A stretch of DNA of 6,473 bases from Methanomethylovorans sp. (GTDB lineage Archaea > Halobacteriota > Methanosarcinia > Methanosarcinales > Methanosarcinaceae): positions 1 to 6,473 of the forward strand of contig JAHFZE010000057.1 of NCBI GenBank assembly GCA_020854785.1, read 5' to 3'. Below the pieces are notes generated by a model. It made no database searches. It saw nothing but the letters and a program-made list of their open reading frames with translations, and had not been told where the DNA came from. Below, piece after piece: positions 1 through 6,082 of the stretch. Positions within the stretch are counted from its first letter, which is position 1, and each line of letters starts with the position of its first letter. The translations under genes were made by a program, and so were the position numbers.

Positions 1-674
1 CCTATCACAGAACCGTCACACTTCAACATGAGAAGGTTTGCTTCGATCCCTCTTGCACGAATATCCTTCAGTATGGACTGTATGAAATTGTGTGTGATGG
101 GCAGCAACTGGGCATTCAGATATGCTGTTATCGCACGGTCATATGCACCTACTTCCTGAGACAGTTCATGGCCACATACCACCGGCAGTCCCGTTAGTTC
201 TGTGATTATATGCTTCACTCTGAGCTCATGGTCCGAGTTCCTATTGCTGAAGAAGGCAGAAACCGCAAAAGCAGCCACCTTGTCCTTTACCTCCAGAGCG
301 AACTTCCTTACTTTTTCTTCATCCAGGGAAGCAGCCTCTTCACCATTGCTTGTATGTCCGCCATTAACCATGATATAGTTAGGTGTGGGAAAACCCTCCT
401 GTGGTATAGCATAATCCCCAACGAGGATAGCAGCCACAGGAAATCCAGTATCCTCAAGGATCGTATTGGTCGAAAGAGTTGTGGAAACAGACACGAGTTT
501 GACATTCCGGATGTGTTCCTTATCCAGTTCATCGATAGCCCTGCTTATCCCACCCAATGGATCAGGATATGTGGTTAGTACCTTTGTTTTCTGCACAATT
601 ACCCCATCCGCATCACGAATGAGGACAGCATCTGTAAAAGTTCCGCCGGCATCTATTCCCAGACTATATTGCAT
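1..674 (-). CDS. Hydantoinase/oxoprolinase family protein, N-terminal part (3' end outside window)
   Basis: An open frame of 224 codons runs from the ATG at 674 to the window edge without a stop. The protein begins MQYSLGIDAGGTFTDAVLIR. GIDAGGTFTD (residues 6-15) is the phosphate-binding motif typical of the HyuA/oxoprolinase N-terminal domain of the actin-like ATPase fold, and STTLSTNTILE (64-74) matches the family's second conserved segment. FFSNRNSDHELRV (141-153) and SQEVGAYDRAITAYLNAQL (172-190) fit the passage into the hydantoinase A domain. Family members have about 500-700 residues, so more than half is missing here. These proteins hydrolyse or carboxylate cyclic amides or ketones with ATP; the substrate of this one cannot be read from the sequence. 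GGAGTG lies 6 bases upstream of the ATG, which supports this start. It follows the mcr operon on the same strand but is separated by a terminator and has its own promoter, so it is probably an independent unit. Confidence 0.9.
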   Translation of the reverse strand, partial: MQYSLGIDAGGTFTDAVLIRDADGVIVQKTKVLTTYPDPLGGISRAIDELDKEHIRNVKLVSVSTTLSTNTILEDTGFPVAAILVGDYAIPQEGFPTPNYIMVNGGHTSNGEEAASLDEEKVRKFALEVKDKVAAFAVSAFFSNRNSDHELRVKHIITELTGLPVVCGHELSQEVGAYDRAITAYLNAQLLPITHNFIQSILKDIRARGIEANLLMLKCDGSVI

Positions 675-680
675 AGGTGA

Positions 681-686
681 CACTCC
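681..686 (-). promoter_or_regulatory. Shine-Dalgarno site of the hydantoinase-family gene
   Basis: On the minus strand GGAGTG occupies 686-681. Its GGAG core ends 8 bases before the ATG at 674. It decides the start at 674, since no other in-frame ATG upstream is as well placed. Confidence 0.6.
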
Positions 687-708
687 ATGAAAGCAGGCAC
701 TGTCTGCC

Positions 709-717
709 TTAAATATA
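709..717 (-). promoter_or_regulatory. Candidate TATA box of the hydantoinase-family gene
   Basis: The minus strand reads TATATTTAA at 717-709, close to the archaeal TATA consensus. A start of transcription about 25 bases downstream would fall near 688-690, giving a leader of roughly 15 bases that just includes the ribosome site. A second AT-rich candidate, TTATATAT, lies at about 749-740, so the choice is an inference. Confidence 0.4.
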
Positions 718-799
718 CTATAGGGAAAGGAATTCCATCATATATAACAGTTAGGAAAGGCAGCAGGATAAGCCACTGGAATACGGGACTATCGTAATG

Positions 800-832
800 A
801 AAAAAAGAGAAAAAAGTAGGCACGAAGCCTAC
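800..832 (-). terminator. Terminator of the mcr operon
   Basis: Read on the minus strand, GTAGGC (832-827), loop TTCGT, and GCCTAC (821-816) form a perfect six-pair hairpin. It is followed at once by TTTTTT, CTC and TTTTTTT (815-800). The hairpin begins 19 bases after the mcrA stop codon. Archaeal RNA polymerase terminates on T-runs in the non-template strand, and the hairpin may protect the 3' end of a very abundant transcript. The plus strand has A-runs here, so the signal serves mcr only. Confidence 0.85.
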
Positions 833-851
833 CTGTATTTTACCTTTTGAT

Positions 852-2567
852 TTACTTTGCCGGGATGATGAGTGATCTCTCACCAGCAGGCATGAACTCG
901 CGCAGTGCGCCTCTACCGAATTCCTTCCTTGGTGCGGTAAAGTCAAAGGGCAGGAGGCTGTCTGCGAAACAGACCTTGATGAGTGGGTTCACTGCATATG
1001 CGTCGCCGCGGCCTGCATGTGCTGCAGATGCTATTGCAGCATATCCACCCTGGTGACCTACGTTCATGGCATAGTTGGGGTAGTTCGGCCCACGCAGCTC
1101 AACAGGCAGACCCTCGTCGGACTGGTAGGACAACACGTTGGTTGCACCGCACTGGTCCTGCAGGTCGAAACCGAAGAATCCGAGACGTCCGTGTCCTTCC
1201 TTGTGCAGGTACATACAGAGGTACCATCCGGAAAGACCAGCGTTCCCGTTACCAGTTGCGATAGCTGTTGCGGCACCTGCTGCAGCGGAGAGCACTGTTG
1301 CCCTCTGTGAGCCACCGAAGTGGTCCTCAAGTGCAGTTGGGTATTTCTCGTAGTTCTCAAGGCCATACAGAGTAGACTCTGTGGCTATATCCTTGACAAC
1401 TTGCAGAGTTGCCTTTACCTTGTTGTCTGTACCCTTCTTGGCTGCGCCGTTGTACTTGTCGTTGATGTAGTCTACATCGTAGTACAGGTTGTCATCCAGG
1501 ATATTGTTGGTGTATGCAGCGGTTGCGTACTGTGTGAAACCGACACCACCGGACATGTATGAACCGAGCCAGATCTGGTCGTAGAGCATACAGCCTGCAC
1601 CGACTACCTCAAGGGCTACGTGTGCTGGGTCTTCGGGGTTTACACGGCTGGTCTGCACGATATCTGCGAGGTGACCGAAGGAAACTCCTCCTGGTTCGTT
1701 CGGACCACGTGCACGCCTTGCCGGGAGCATCTCACCCATGGAGATGACACCAGCGTGCTTTGCAGCGTATGAAAGGTCAGCGACCGCTGCCTCACCGGCA
1801 CACATGCTGTATGCGGAGATGAAGGACATACCAACCTGCATGGCCATCCACCTGGTGGTCTGGGCACCGTCTGTTACCCTGCTGACCACGGTTGGAATGT
1901 GGGCTGCCTGCCAGGTTGTCTTTCCGATGGCTGCCTTAAGCTGCTCTGCCTGCTCTGCCGGGAACTCCTTGTTGATGTCAATAAGGAACTGCTTGTCTAT
2001 TTCATCTGCAAGCTCATCGTCACCGGTGAAGATCTTACAGTAACAGTCATCCACAAGTGCGGGGTGGGTCTCGACCATGTGTTCCTGGACCACTGCACCG
2101 CCTGGAAGGGCGTGGTTAAGGGTCTCAAGGTAGAAGTTGATGGTTTCTGGTGTGACCTCGATACCCAGTCTCTTCTCAAGGGTCTCGTGGGCCAGGTCTA
2201 TACCGACGATACAGGTTCTCCTGATGTCATCCCACATCTGCTGCATTGCAGCGTTGTTCACGTAGTGCAGATCGTCGACCTCCACCATCATGTCAGTGCC
2301 TGATATGAAGGATGGGGTAAGTGCTCTCTGACCGAGTGGTATACCACCACAGTGCATCATGGGGTTGTAACCGACAAGTCCTCTCTTCTTGGCGAGTTCC
2401 TGACCTGCCTTCTTCATTTCAAGTTTCCTTGGGTTCTGCTCAACACCGAGCCTGTAGTATTTACCAACCATGTCAGTGATCTTGCCACCTTCCATCTTGT
2501 TGGCACCGTGCTCTTTTGTGAACTTGATCTCCAAGTGTTTTGCGAACATCTTCTTGTCTGCTGCCAT
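852..2567 (-). CDS. mcrA: Methyl-coenzyme M reductase alpha subunit McrA
   Basis: McrA is the large subunit of the (alpha beta gamma)2 cytoplasmic enzyme that joins methyl-coenzyme M and coenzyme B to methane and the heterodisulfide, using nickel cofactor F430. The frame codes for 571 residues, full length. Residues recognised by comparison with known McrA: Gln161 in GGAVVQ, the axial nickel ligand; His271 (AAKHAG), usually N-methylated; Arg285 ([14 protein letters not shown]), usually 5-methylated by Mmp10; Phe344 and Tyr347 (GFTQY) in the active site; Gln421 (GGSQRA); Gly466 ([10 protein letters not shown]), usually thioglycine; Asp471 and Cys473, sites of didehydro-aspartate and S-methylcysteine. 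All are present, so the enzyme looks functional; whether the modifications occur cannot be seen in DNA. GAGGTGA lies 5 bases before the ATG. It is the last gene of the operon, 14 bases after mcrG. From residue ~310 the numbering runs one ahead of Methanosarcina, apparently from an insertion near VNPEDP (309-314). Confidence 0.99.
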   Translation of the reverse strand: MAADKKMFAKHLEIKFTKEHGANKMEGGKITDMVGKYYRLGVEQNPRKLEMKKAGQELAKKRGLVGYNPMMHCGGIPLGQRALTPSFISGTDMMVEVDDLHYVNNAAMQQMWDDIRRTCIVGIDLAHETLEKRLGIEVTPETINFYLETLNHALPGGAVVQEHMVETHPALVDDCYCKIFTGDDELADEIDKQFLIDINKEFPAEQAEQLKAAIGKTTWQAAHIPTVVSRVTDGAQTTRWMAMQVGMSFISAYSMCAGEAAVADLSYAAKHAGVISMGEMLPARRARGPNEPGGVSFGHLADIVQTSRVNPEDPAHVALEVVGAGCMLYDQIWLGSYMSGGVGFTQYATAAYTNNILDDNLYYDVDYINDKYNGAAKKGTDNKVKATLQVVKDIATESTLYGLENYEKYPTALEDHFGGSQRATVLSAAAGAATAIATGNGNAGLSGWYLCMYLHKEGHGRLGFFGFDLQDQCGATNVLSYQSDEGLPVELRGPNYPNYAMNVGHQGGYAAIASAAHAGRGDAYAVNPLIKVCFADSLLPFDFTAPRKEFGRGALREFMPAGERSLIIPAK

Positions 2568-2572
2568 TTATG

Positions 2573-2579
2573 TCACCTC
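2573..2579 (-). promoter_or_regulatory. Strong ribosome binding site of mcrA
   Basis: The minus strand reads GAGGTGA (2579-2573), a seven-base perfect match to the complement of the archaeal 16S rRNA tail (GGAGGTGATC), five bases before the mcrA ATG. It lies just after the mcrG stop, which is a tandem TAA TAG (2584-2579), so the site shares its first base with the second stop. This is the best match in the operon, fitting high translation of the subunit. Confidence 0.8.
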
Positions 2580-2581
2580 TA

Positions 2582-3331
2582 TTATTCCGGCTTGAATCCG
2601 TATTTTGTTCTCTGATCGAACACTCTGTGGACCCATTCAATAACTTCTTTGTCGCTCCTGTAAGCAACGTTGTCCACACGGTAGATGGTTGTCCTCTTTG
2701 CTGCTTCCTTTGCAGACATTGGCTTTCCAAGCTGAACCTTTTTGTCGATAGGTCTGCCTACCTGGTCCTTGTGCATCTTCACGATACCGTCGTCCTCGAG
2801 TCTTGCCCTGTCCAGCATGTCGAACATTACGCCGTCTTCCTGAAGTCTCAGGGAGTGGCCGTGCACAGTTGCGCCTCTCAGGCTTGAAAGTGCGGGGTCG
2901 AACATCTCGGTCTCGATCTGGAACTTGGCAACCTCTTCCATGTCTCTCTCACGGGCCTCAACGACCTGACGACCGGAAAGAGTTCCTGGGTCCACGCCTC
3001 TGAACTTAATGGCTGCACCGTAGGACCTGAAGTATGGTACAGATGGACCATTGTACATTGAGTCTACGAACTGTACATACCTTACCCTGTCACCGGCTTT
3101 GGCTCCTGGGGTTGGTTCTACAGTCTGTCTGATAGAGCACTCTGGCTCACCCATCTCTGCAAGTGGTGGGTGGGTGCTGCGGTAGTCGCTGCCTGCTGGG
3201 CGGTGGCCGAGGATCATAGTAAGATCGTCATCGGAGATCTCCCTGAGCTTTTCCACATCGCCAGACATGTGTTTCCTTCTGTTTGCTGCAACAGATGTTG
3301 CACCTGGGTAGTACTGTGGTTTATATGCCAT
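2582..3331 (-). CDS. mcrG: Methyl-coenzyme M reductase gamma subunit McrG
   Basis: McrG is the small subunit of the methyl-coenzyme M reductase hexamer and helps to enclose F430 and the substrate channel. From the chosen ATG the protein has 249 residues and begins MAYKPQYYPGATSV, as I recall for Methanosarcina McrG. Recognisable blocks include RRKHMSG near residue 18, STHPPLAEMGEPECSIR near 52-68, FRGVDPGTLSGRQ near 110-122, RGATVHGHS near 152-160 and VIEWVHRVFDQR near 230-241. It ends with tandem stops TAA TAG. Another in-frame ATG lies 6 bases upstream at 3337 (ATG ATT ATG), overlapping the mcrC stop as ATGA. AGGAG at 3345-3341 is 3 bases from the first ATG, too close, and 9 from the second. 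That spacing and the family N-terminus favour 3331; 3337 stays possible. Confidence 0.98.
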   Translation of the reverse strand: MAYKPQYYPGATSVAANRRKHMSGDVEKLREISDDDLTMILGHRPAGSDYRSTHPPLAEMGEPECSIRQTVEPTPGAKAGDRVRYVQFVDSMYNGPSVPYFRSYGAAIKFRGVDPGTLSGRQVVEARERDMEEVAKFQIETEMFDPALSSLRGATVHGHSLRLQEDGVMFDMLDRARLEDDGIVKMHKDQVGRPIDKKVQLGKPMSAKEAAKRTTIYRVDNVAYRSDKEVIEWVHRVFDQRTKYGFKPE

Positions 3332-3333
3332 AA

Positions 3334-3945
3334 TCATACACTCCTAACATCTAATGATTTCATTGTGGTTTTCACGGCTTTCACGAGTTCGTTCAATTTT
3401 TCCCTTGAACATGATTCGCCTCGTGTGATTCCCGTCACAATTTCCATTACTTTTCCTTTTGTCACAATATCGTTATCTTTCGGTTTCACAAGCCTTGTCT
3501 TCACACCTGCCATTGCAAAATCCTCAAAATCCACAGGGGTCTGACACACTATAATGGCAGGAACATTCACTTGCTCAAGTATGTTCCTTACTTTCTTGAT
3601 CACGTGGTCCCTTACATTGCCCGTATGGATGACCGCAAGTTTATGTCTTGAGATCTGGGCTACTTCCTCGGGTGATATTCCGAAGGTACCGGAACCCATG
3701 TTAGTATCAGGTATGCCTGATCCTGTATTAAGTACCAGGACACTGACCTGTATCTCTTCGCGGCGCATACCGTATGTAAGTTCGCATACAGGTTTCGTGA
3801 TATGTCTTCTTCCGGGGCTCATTGCGATTGCAATTACATCGGACCTTCCGGTTTCAGAGAGCGTGCCTCTTTGTGCGAGGCCGCCTCCTCTTCCAAGACC
3901 CATGCCATGTCTGCAGTCAACAACTTGCGTTTCCCGGTCGAACAT
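3334..3945 (-). CDS. mcrC: Methyl-coenzyme M reductase operon protein McrC
   Basis: McrC is not a subunit of the purified reductase. Work on Methanothermobacter found it in the ATP-dependent complex that activates the enzyme by reducing its nickel to Ni(I), together with other methanogenesis marker proteins. The protein has 203 residues from the chosen start. Conserved blocks are MFDRETQVVDC at the N-terminus, GLGRGGGLAQRG near 17-27, IAMSPGRRHITKPVCE near 40-55, NTGSGIPDTNMGSGTFG near 73-89 and IHTGNVRDHVI near 106-116. Cysteines in the VDC, KPVCE and IIVCQ segments are candidates for metal or disulfide roles. A longer start at 3957 (MSDLM) would overlap mcrD by 8 bases. The start at 3945 is preferred because GAGTGATC stands 2 bases before it and because MFDRETQ looks like the usual family N-terminus. 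Its TGA stop overlaps the upstream ATG of mcrG. Confidence 0.97.
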   Translation of the reverse strand: MFDRETQVVDCRHGMGLGRGGGLAQRGTLSETGRSDVIAIAMSPGRRHITKPVCELTYGMRREEIQVSVLVLNTGSGIPDTNMGSGTFGISPEEVAQISRHKLAVIHTGNVRDHVIKKVRNILEQVNVPAIIVCQTPVDFEDFAMAGVKTRLVKPKDNDIVTKGKVMEIVTGITRGESCSREKLNELVKAVKTTMKSLDVRSV

Positions 3946-3947
3946 AA

Positions 3948-3955
3948 GATCACTC
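3948..3955 (-). promoter_or_regulatory. Ribosome-site-like sequence deciding the mcrC start
   Basis: The minus strand reads GAGTGATC at 3955-3948, which matches GAGGTGATC with one base missing and ends 2 bases before the ATG at 3945. It spans the last bases of mcrD and its TGA stop, a layout suited to translational coupling. If translation began instead at 3957, this sequence would be inside the coding region. Confidence 0.45.
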
Positions 3956-4435
3956 ATCTTTGATGAAACATACCTGGTCTTTCAGTTTGCCTTTCGGGTC
4001 AGTGATACCCACCAGAAGAGGGTCCTGATCAGGTCCGAACCTTGCATAACCTGAGACTGTCTGTCTTCTTAGCATGAAATTACCCTCTCTGAACTCAAAG
4101 GGGAACGGAAGGATCTTCTCGCATATCTCATGCACCTGTTCTTTCACATCGGCATCTGTCACTTCCAGACGAATGCTGCCCACACTGACCATTAATTCCA
4201 CTGTTTTGCCTTCTATTTCTATGAGGCGCCTGGAATCATGTACTAGAGGGGTCCCCTTTGCAGGACCATATGGTACTGTGCCGGGCAATCTGGGACCGTG
4301 AACGAACAGCCTGACAACGCCTTCCAGGTCCAGGATCTCATTAAGAAGACCCTGGGCGGTTTCGGGCCTGAGCAAACGCTGAGGAACAATTTCAAGCTGC
4401 AAATGCTTTGTTGTGTCTGAGGACGTATCTGACAT
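3950..4435 (-). CDS. mcrD: Methyl-coenzyme M reductase operon protein McrD
   Basis: McrD is a small cytoplasmic protein encoded with the reductase in methanogens. It is not part of the mature enzyme; published work shows that it binds the apo or immature reductase and is thought to open the active site for cofactor loading during assembly. The frame gives 161 residues, the usual family size. Family-like segments are LEIVPQRLLRPETAQGLLN (14-32), VVRLFVHGPRLPGTVPYGP (40-58), GSIRLEV (86-92) and NFMLRRQTVSGYARFGPD (119-136). There are two cysteines, 105 and 156, neither in a metal-binding pattern. AGGTAATCA sits 3 bases before the ATG and serves as ribosome site. The gene follows mcrB after 42 bases, the largest gap in the operon, and its TGA stop lies just before mcrC. 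Confidence 0.97.
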   Translation of the reverse strand: MSDTSSDTTKHLQLEIVPQRLLRPETAQGLLNEILDLEGVVRLFVHGPRLPGTVPYGPAKGTPLVHDSRRLIEIEGKTVELMVSVGSIRLEVTDADVKEQVHEICEKILPFPFEFREGNFMLRRQTVSGYARFGPDQDPLLVGITDPKGKLKDQVCFIKDE

Positions 4436-4438
4436 CTG

Positions 4439-4447
4439 TGATTACCT
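4439..4447 (-). promoter_or_regulatory. Ribosome binding site of mcrD
   Basis: The minus strand reads AGGTAATCA at 4447-4439, close to AGGTGATCA, three bases before the ATG at 4435 (8 bases from the AGGT core). The same GGTAATC word stands before the small leader frame at 5880. Confidence 0.55.
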
Positions 4448-4477
4448 TTGATACCATGACATCGGACATTAATGGAT

Positions 4478-5779
4478 TTAGAGGGCTCCTGCAACTGCCT
4501 TGATCGGTTCCTTGAATTCTGGTATTGAACCGAACACATTGCCCACAAGTGCGGATGTCTTCTCAATAGTGAACATCTGGGTGCCTGCGTCAAGTGAACA
4601 TGCTGCACATACACAAGGAATTGCGAATCCTCTGGAGTGCCTGGTAACTACGTGGTTACCGTTGAAGATACCTGGTCCGCCTCCACCATAGATAGAGTGG
4701 CTGAAGAATGAGAATCCGACTGCAGTACCCTGGGCCCTTCCCATGTCACAGCCTGGAAGTCCTGTCTCTTTCTCCAGGATGTCGTTGAAGTACAGGATGG
4801 TTGAAGAAACGTTCTGTGCTGCTCTTCCTGCACCACAGTTCACCATGGTCGCTGCGAGCAGACCTGCTGCTGCATATGCGTTCCACTTGGAGACATCATT
4901 TGCCTTGTAGAAGTTGTATCCGGATGGTGCCTTCTTGTCGACTGCAATGACCCCGTCCTCGATAGCTCTCTCAACTGTGGAAGCAACTACAGTACCAATA
5001 GTACCAGTCTTGTTCTTGGTGACAATGTCACATACCATGTTGTTAGCGTTCAGGCCCTGGTATGCAAGACCCAGGAGCTGGTGCCTCTCGAACAAGCCCA
5101 CTGCGTTACCCATCTCGTACATACTTACCTGCTCGAAGATGGATGAAAGTGCTGCTGAGTTCATGGCCTTCTTGCCGGTGATGGCTGCAATGTGGTTGGT
5201 GGTGATGTTCCTCAGAGAGTAACCCAGACCTTCGTTGTTCTGTGGGATGCTGAGGATGGATGCAACATTGCTGCCCATCATGTCCATTGTCTGTGGGTAG
5301 CTTCCCCAGACCGCTCCCTTAACGATAGGTGCGTCGAACATGTCTACCTTGTACATATCGATGATCGTCTGTACCACAGCTGCTGCACCCACTGTGCTTG
5401 CTGAAACGTAGTCTGCACCTATTGCGGTCCTGAGGGATGGGACCTGCACAAGTAACTGCTTTCCGCCTGCAAGTACCTTTACATTGGTGTCATCGTCTTT
5501 GTTGACCTGGATCAATTTTGCAACAGAGTCCTGGATGGCACTGGCGTTTGCAACGATGTCATATTTAAGCCCTCTGCCAAGGATGCGGCGGCCTGCGCCA
5601 CCCATTTTACCACTGGCAAGTGCATTCTCGATACCTGCAAGGTTAACTGCAACAGTCCTTTTGGTGTCTTTGACGATTTTCTGTATGGCTGCATTCCTTG
5701 TTGGCGCAATGTCCATAAGATCGACGCCGCTTTCCAGCAGCTTACCTTTGTCGTCGTAAATGTCTATTTTATCAGACAC
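4478..5779 (-). CDS. mcrB: Methyl-coenzyme M reductase beta subunit McrB
   Basis: McrB is the beta subunit of the (alpha beta gamma)2 reductase; with McrA and McrG it builds the two F430 active sites and contributes to binding coenzyme B. The protein has 433 residues, the length usual for Methanosarcinaceae. It starts [20 protein letters not shown]; later blocks are PTRNAAI (26-32), VAVNLAGI (43-50), WGSYPQTMD (158-166) and [15 protein letters not shown] (177-191). The signature [19 protein letters not shown] (358-376) holds Phe358, Tyr364 and His376, the counterparts of active-site Phe361, Tyr367 and His379 in Methanothermobacter. The start codon is GTG, not ATG. AGGAGG lies 8 bases upstream and the N-terminus fits homologues, so this start is secure. 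First gene of the operon, it follows an unusual structured leader containing two small reading frames. Confidence 0.99.
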   Translation of the reverse strand: MSDKIDIYDDKGKLLESGVDLMDIAPTRNAAIQKIVKDTKRTVAVNLAGIENALASGKMGGAGRRILGRGLKYDIVANASAIQDSVAKLIQVNKDDDTNVKVLAGGKQLLVQVPSLRTAIGADYVSASTVGAAAVVQTIIDMYKVDMFDAPIVKGAVWGSYPQTMDMMGSNVASILSIPQNNEGLGYSLRNITTNHIAAITGKKAMNSAALSSIFEQVSMYEMGNAVGLFERHQLLGLAYQGLNANNMVCDIVTKNKTGTIGTVVASTVERAIEDGVIAVDKKAPSGYNFYKANDVSKWNAYAAAGLLAATMVNCGAGRAAQNVSSTILYFNDILEKETGLPGCDMGRAQGTAVGFSFFSHSIYGGGGPGIFNGNHVVTRHSRGFAIPCVCAACSLDAGTQMFTIEKTSALVGNVFGSIPEFKEPIKAVAGAL

Positions 5780-5787
5780 GTATGTTT

Positions 5788-5793
5788 CCTCCT
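5788..5793 (-). promoter_or_regulatory. Ribosome binding site of mcrB, overlapping the stop of a small upstream frame
   Basis: The minus strand reads AGGAGG at 5793-5788, eight bases before the GTG start at 5779. Its first two bases are the last two of a TAG stop (5794-5792) closing a five-codon frame, so a ribosome ending there would sit on this site. Confidence 0.85.
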
Positions 5794-5809
5794 ATTTGTT
5801 AAGATCCAT
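5792..5809 (-). CDS. Possible five-codon upstream frame (uORF2) in the mcr leader
   Basis: ATGGATCTTAACAAATAG codes for MDLNK and stop. Its ATG overlaps the stop of the longer leader frame as TAATG, and its TAG overlaps the AGGAGG of mcrB. A frame this short can arise by chance and no separate ribosome site is seen; only its position suggests a role, in passing ribosomes from the leader frame to mcrB. This is inference. Confidence 0.15.
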   Translation of the reverse strand: MDLNK

Positions 5810-5880
5810 TATGGAAAACGTACAGACGAGGCATTAAGAAAAAAGTCTGTACGATCGTTAAAGCATACGATATTTTCCAT
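5809..5880 (-). CDS. Possible 23-residue leader peptide (uORF1) upstream of mcrB
   Basis: The frame opens with ATG at 5880, begins MENIVCFNDR, ends NASSVRFP and stops with TAA at 5811-5809. GGTAATC stands 3 bases before the ATG, the same word found 4 bases before mcrD, but here it is inside a small hairpin. There is no signal peptide or membrane segment and no run of one amino acid as in classical attenuators; it has four Phe and three Asn. The frame coincides almost exactly with the predicted three-way junction at 5811-5880, so translating it would melt that fold. I do not recognise the peptide. Chance is a real alternative, because the P1 arms themselves supply the ATG. Confidence 0.25.
   Translation of the reverse strand: MENIVCFNDRTDFFLNASSVRFP
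5811..5880 (-). promoter_or_regulatory. Predicted three-way-junction RNA in the mcr leader
   Basis: Three sets of perfect inverted repeats nest without gaps. P1 pairs ATGGAAAA (5811-5818) with TTTTCCAT (5873-5880), 8 pairs. P2 pairs CGTACAGAC (5819-5827) with GTCTGTACG (5845-5853), 9 pairs and a 17-base loop. P3 pairs ATCGT (5854-5858) with ACGAT (5867-5871), 5 pairs and an 8-base loop. Only base 5872 is unpaired at the junction. The element would lie in the mcr transcript 18 bases before the AGGAGG of mcrB. The P2 loop in the transcript reads TTTTTTCTT then AATGCCTC, with a U-tract and a CCUC that could touch the ribosome site. It matches no riboswitch class I recognise. Its function is unknown; control of mcr translation or RNA stability is an inference. 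Confidence 0.55.
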
Positions 5881-5920
5881 CGGGATTACCCGCTAATTAA
5901 GATTAATTAGGTTTTAAACC
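5881..5920 (-). repeat. Three abutting palindromes in the mcr leader
   Basis: Directly beside the three-way junction are CGGG-ATTA-CCCG (5881-5892), CTAATTAAGATTAATTAG (5893-5910; eight-base arms around GA), and GGTTTTAAACC (5910-5920; five-base arms around one base). Each is perfect. They could be short RNA hairpins in the transcript or protein-binding sites in DNA. GGTTTAAAACC, as read on the minus strand, could also be part of a second promoter. Confidence 0.5.
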
Positions 5921-5960
5921 TTTTGCATCAATATTCTCTCTGCATTCAATTTCAGGGTAA

Positions 5961-5972
5961 GTTATATATATT
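5961..5972 (-). promoter_or_regulatory. Candidate TATA box of the mcr operon
   Basis: The minus strand reads AATATATATAAC at 5972-5961, with AAATTTT just upstream as a possible TFB element. Transcription would start about 25 bases downstream, near 5937, giving a leader of about 158 bases before the mcrB GTG. A rival is TTTAAAA at about 5918-5912, which would start the transcript near 5890, just ahead of the three-way junction. The region is AT-rich, so the exact site is uncertain. Confidence 0.5.
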
Positions 5973-6082
5973 AAAATTTGTATATTATGTCGGCTCATCA
6001 AAAGACACAAAGAATGTATTATTTAGAATAAATTGTGCACAACTACATTTTTATTTTTCATACAAAATAATATTAATAAAAG

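Noticed and set aside
653..946. Minus-strand frame of 97 codons spanning the end of mcrA, the terminator and the next gene's start
   Set aside because: It runs straight through the mcr terminator and two real genes in another frame, so it is not credible.
1064..1366. Minus-strand frame of 100 codons overlapping mcrA in another frame
   Set aside because: Same-strand shadow of mcrA; low-complexity composition rich in Thr, Ser and Cys.
1899..2303. Open frame of 134 codons on the plus strand inside mcrA
   Set aside because: It is antisense to mcrA, the protein resembles no known family, and the strong codon bias of mcrA leaves long open antisense frames.
3170..3544. Open frame of 124 codons on the plus strand across mcrG and mcrC, with hydrophobic segments
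   Set aside because: Antisense to conserved genes; the hydrophobic look comes from reading acidic and lysine codons in reverse.
3554..4054. Open frame of 166 codons on the plus strand across mcrC and the end of mcrD
   Set aside because: Antisense shadow of two well-supported genes; no family features and no ribosome site that stands out.
5484..5759. Open frame of 91 codons on the plus strand opposite the start of mcrB, apparently hydrophobic
   Set aside because: Antisense shadow of the conserved McrB N-terminus.
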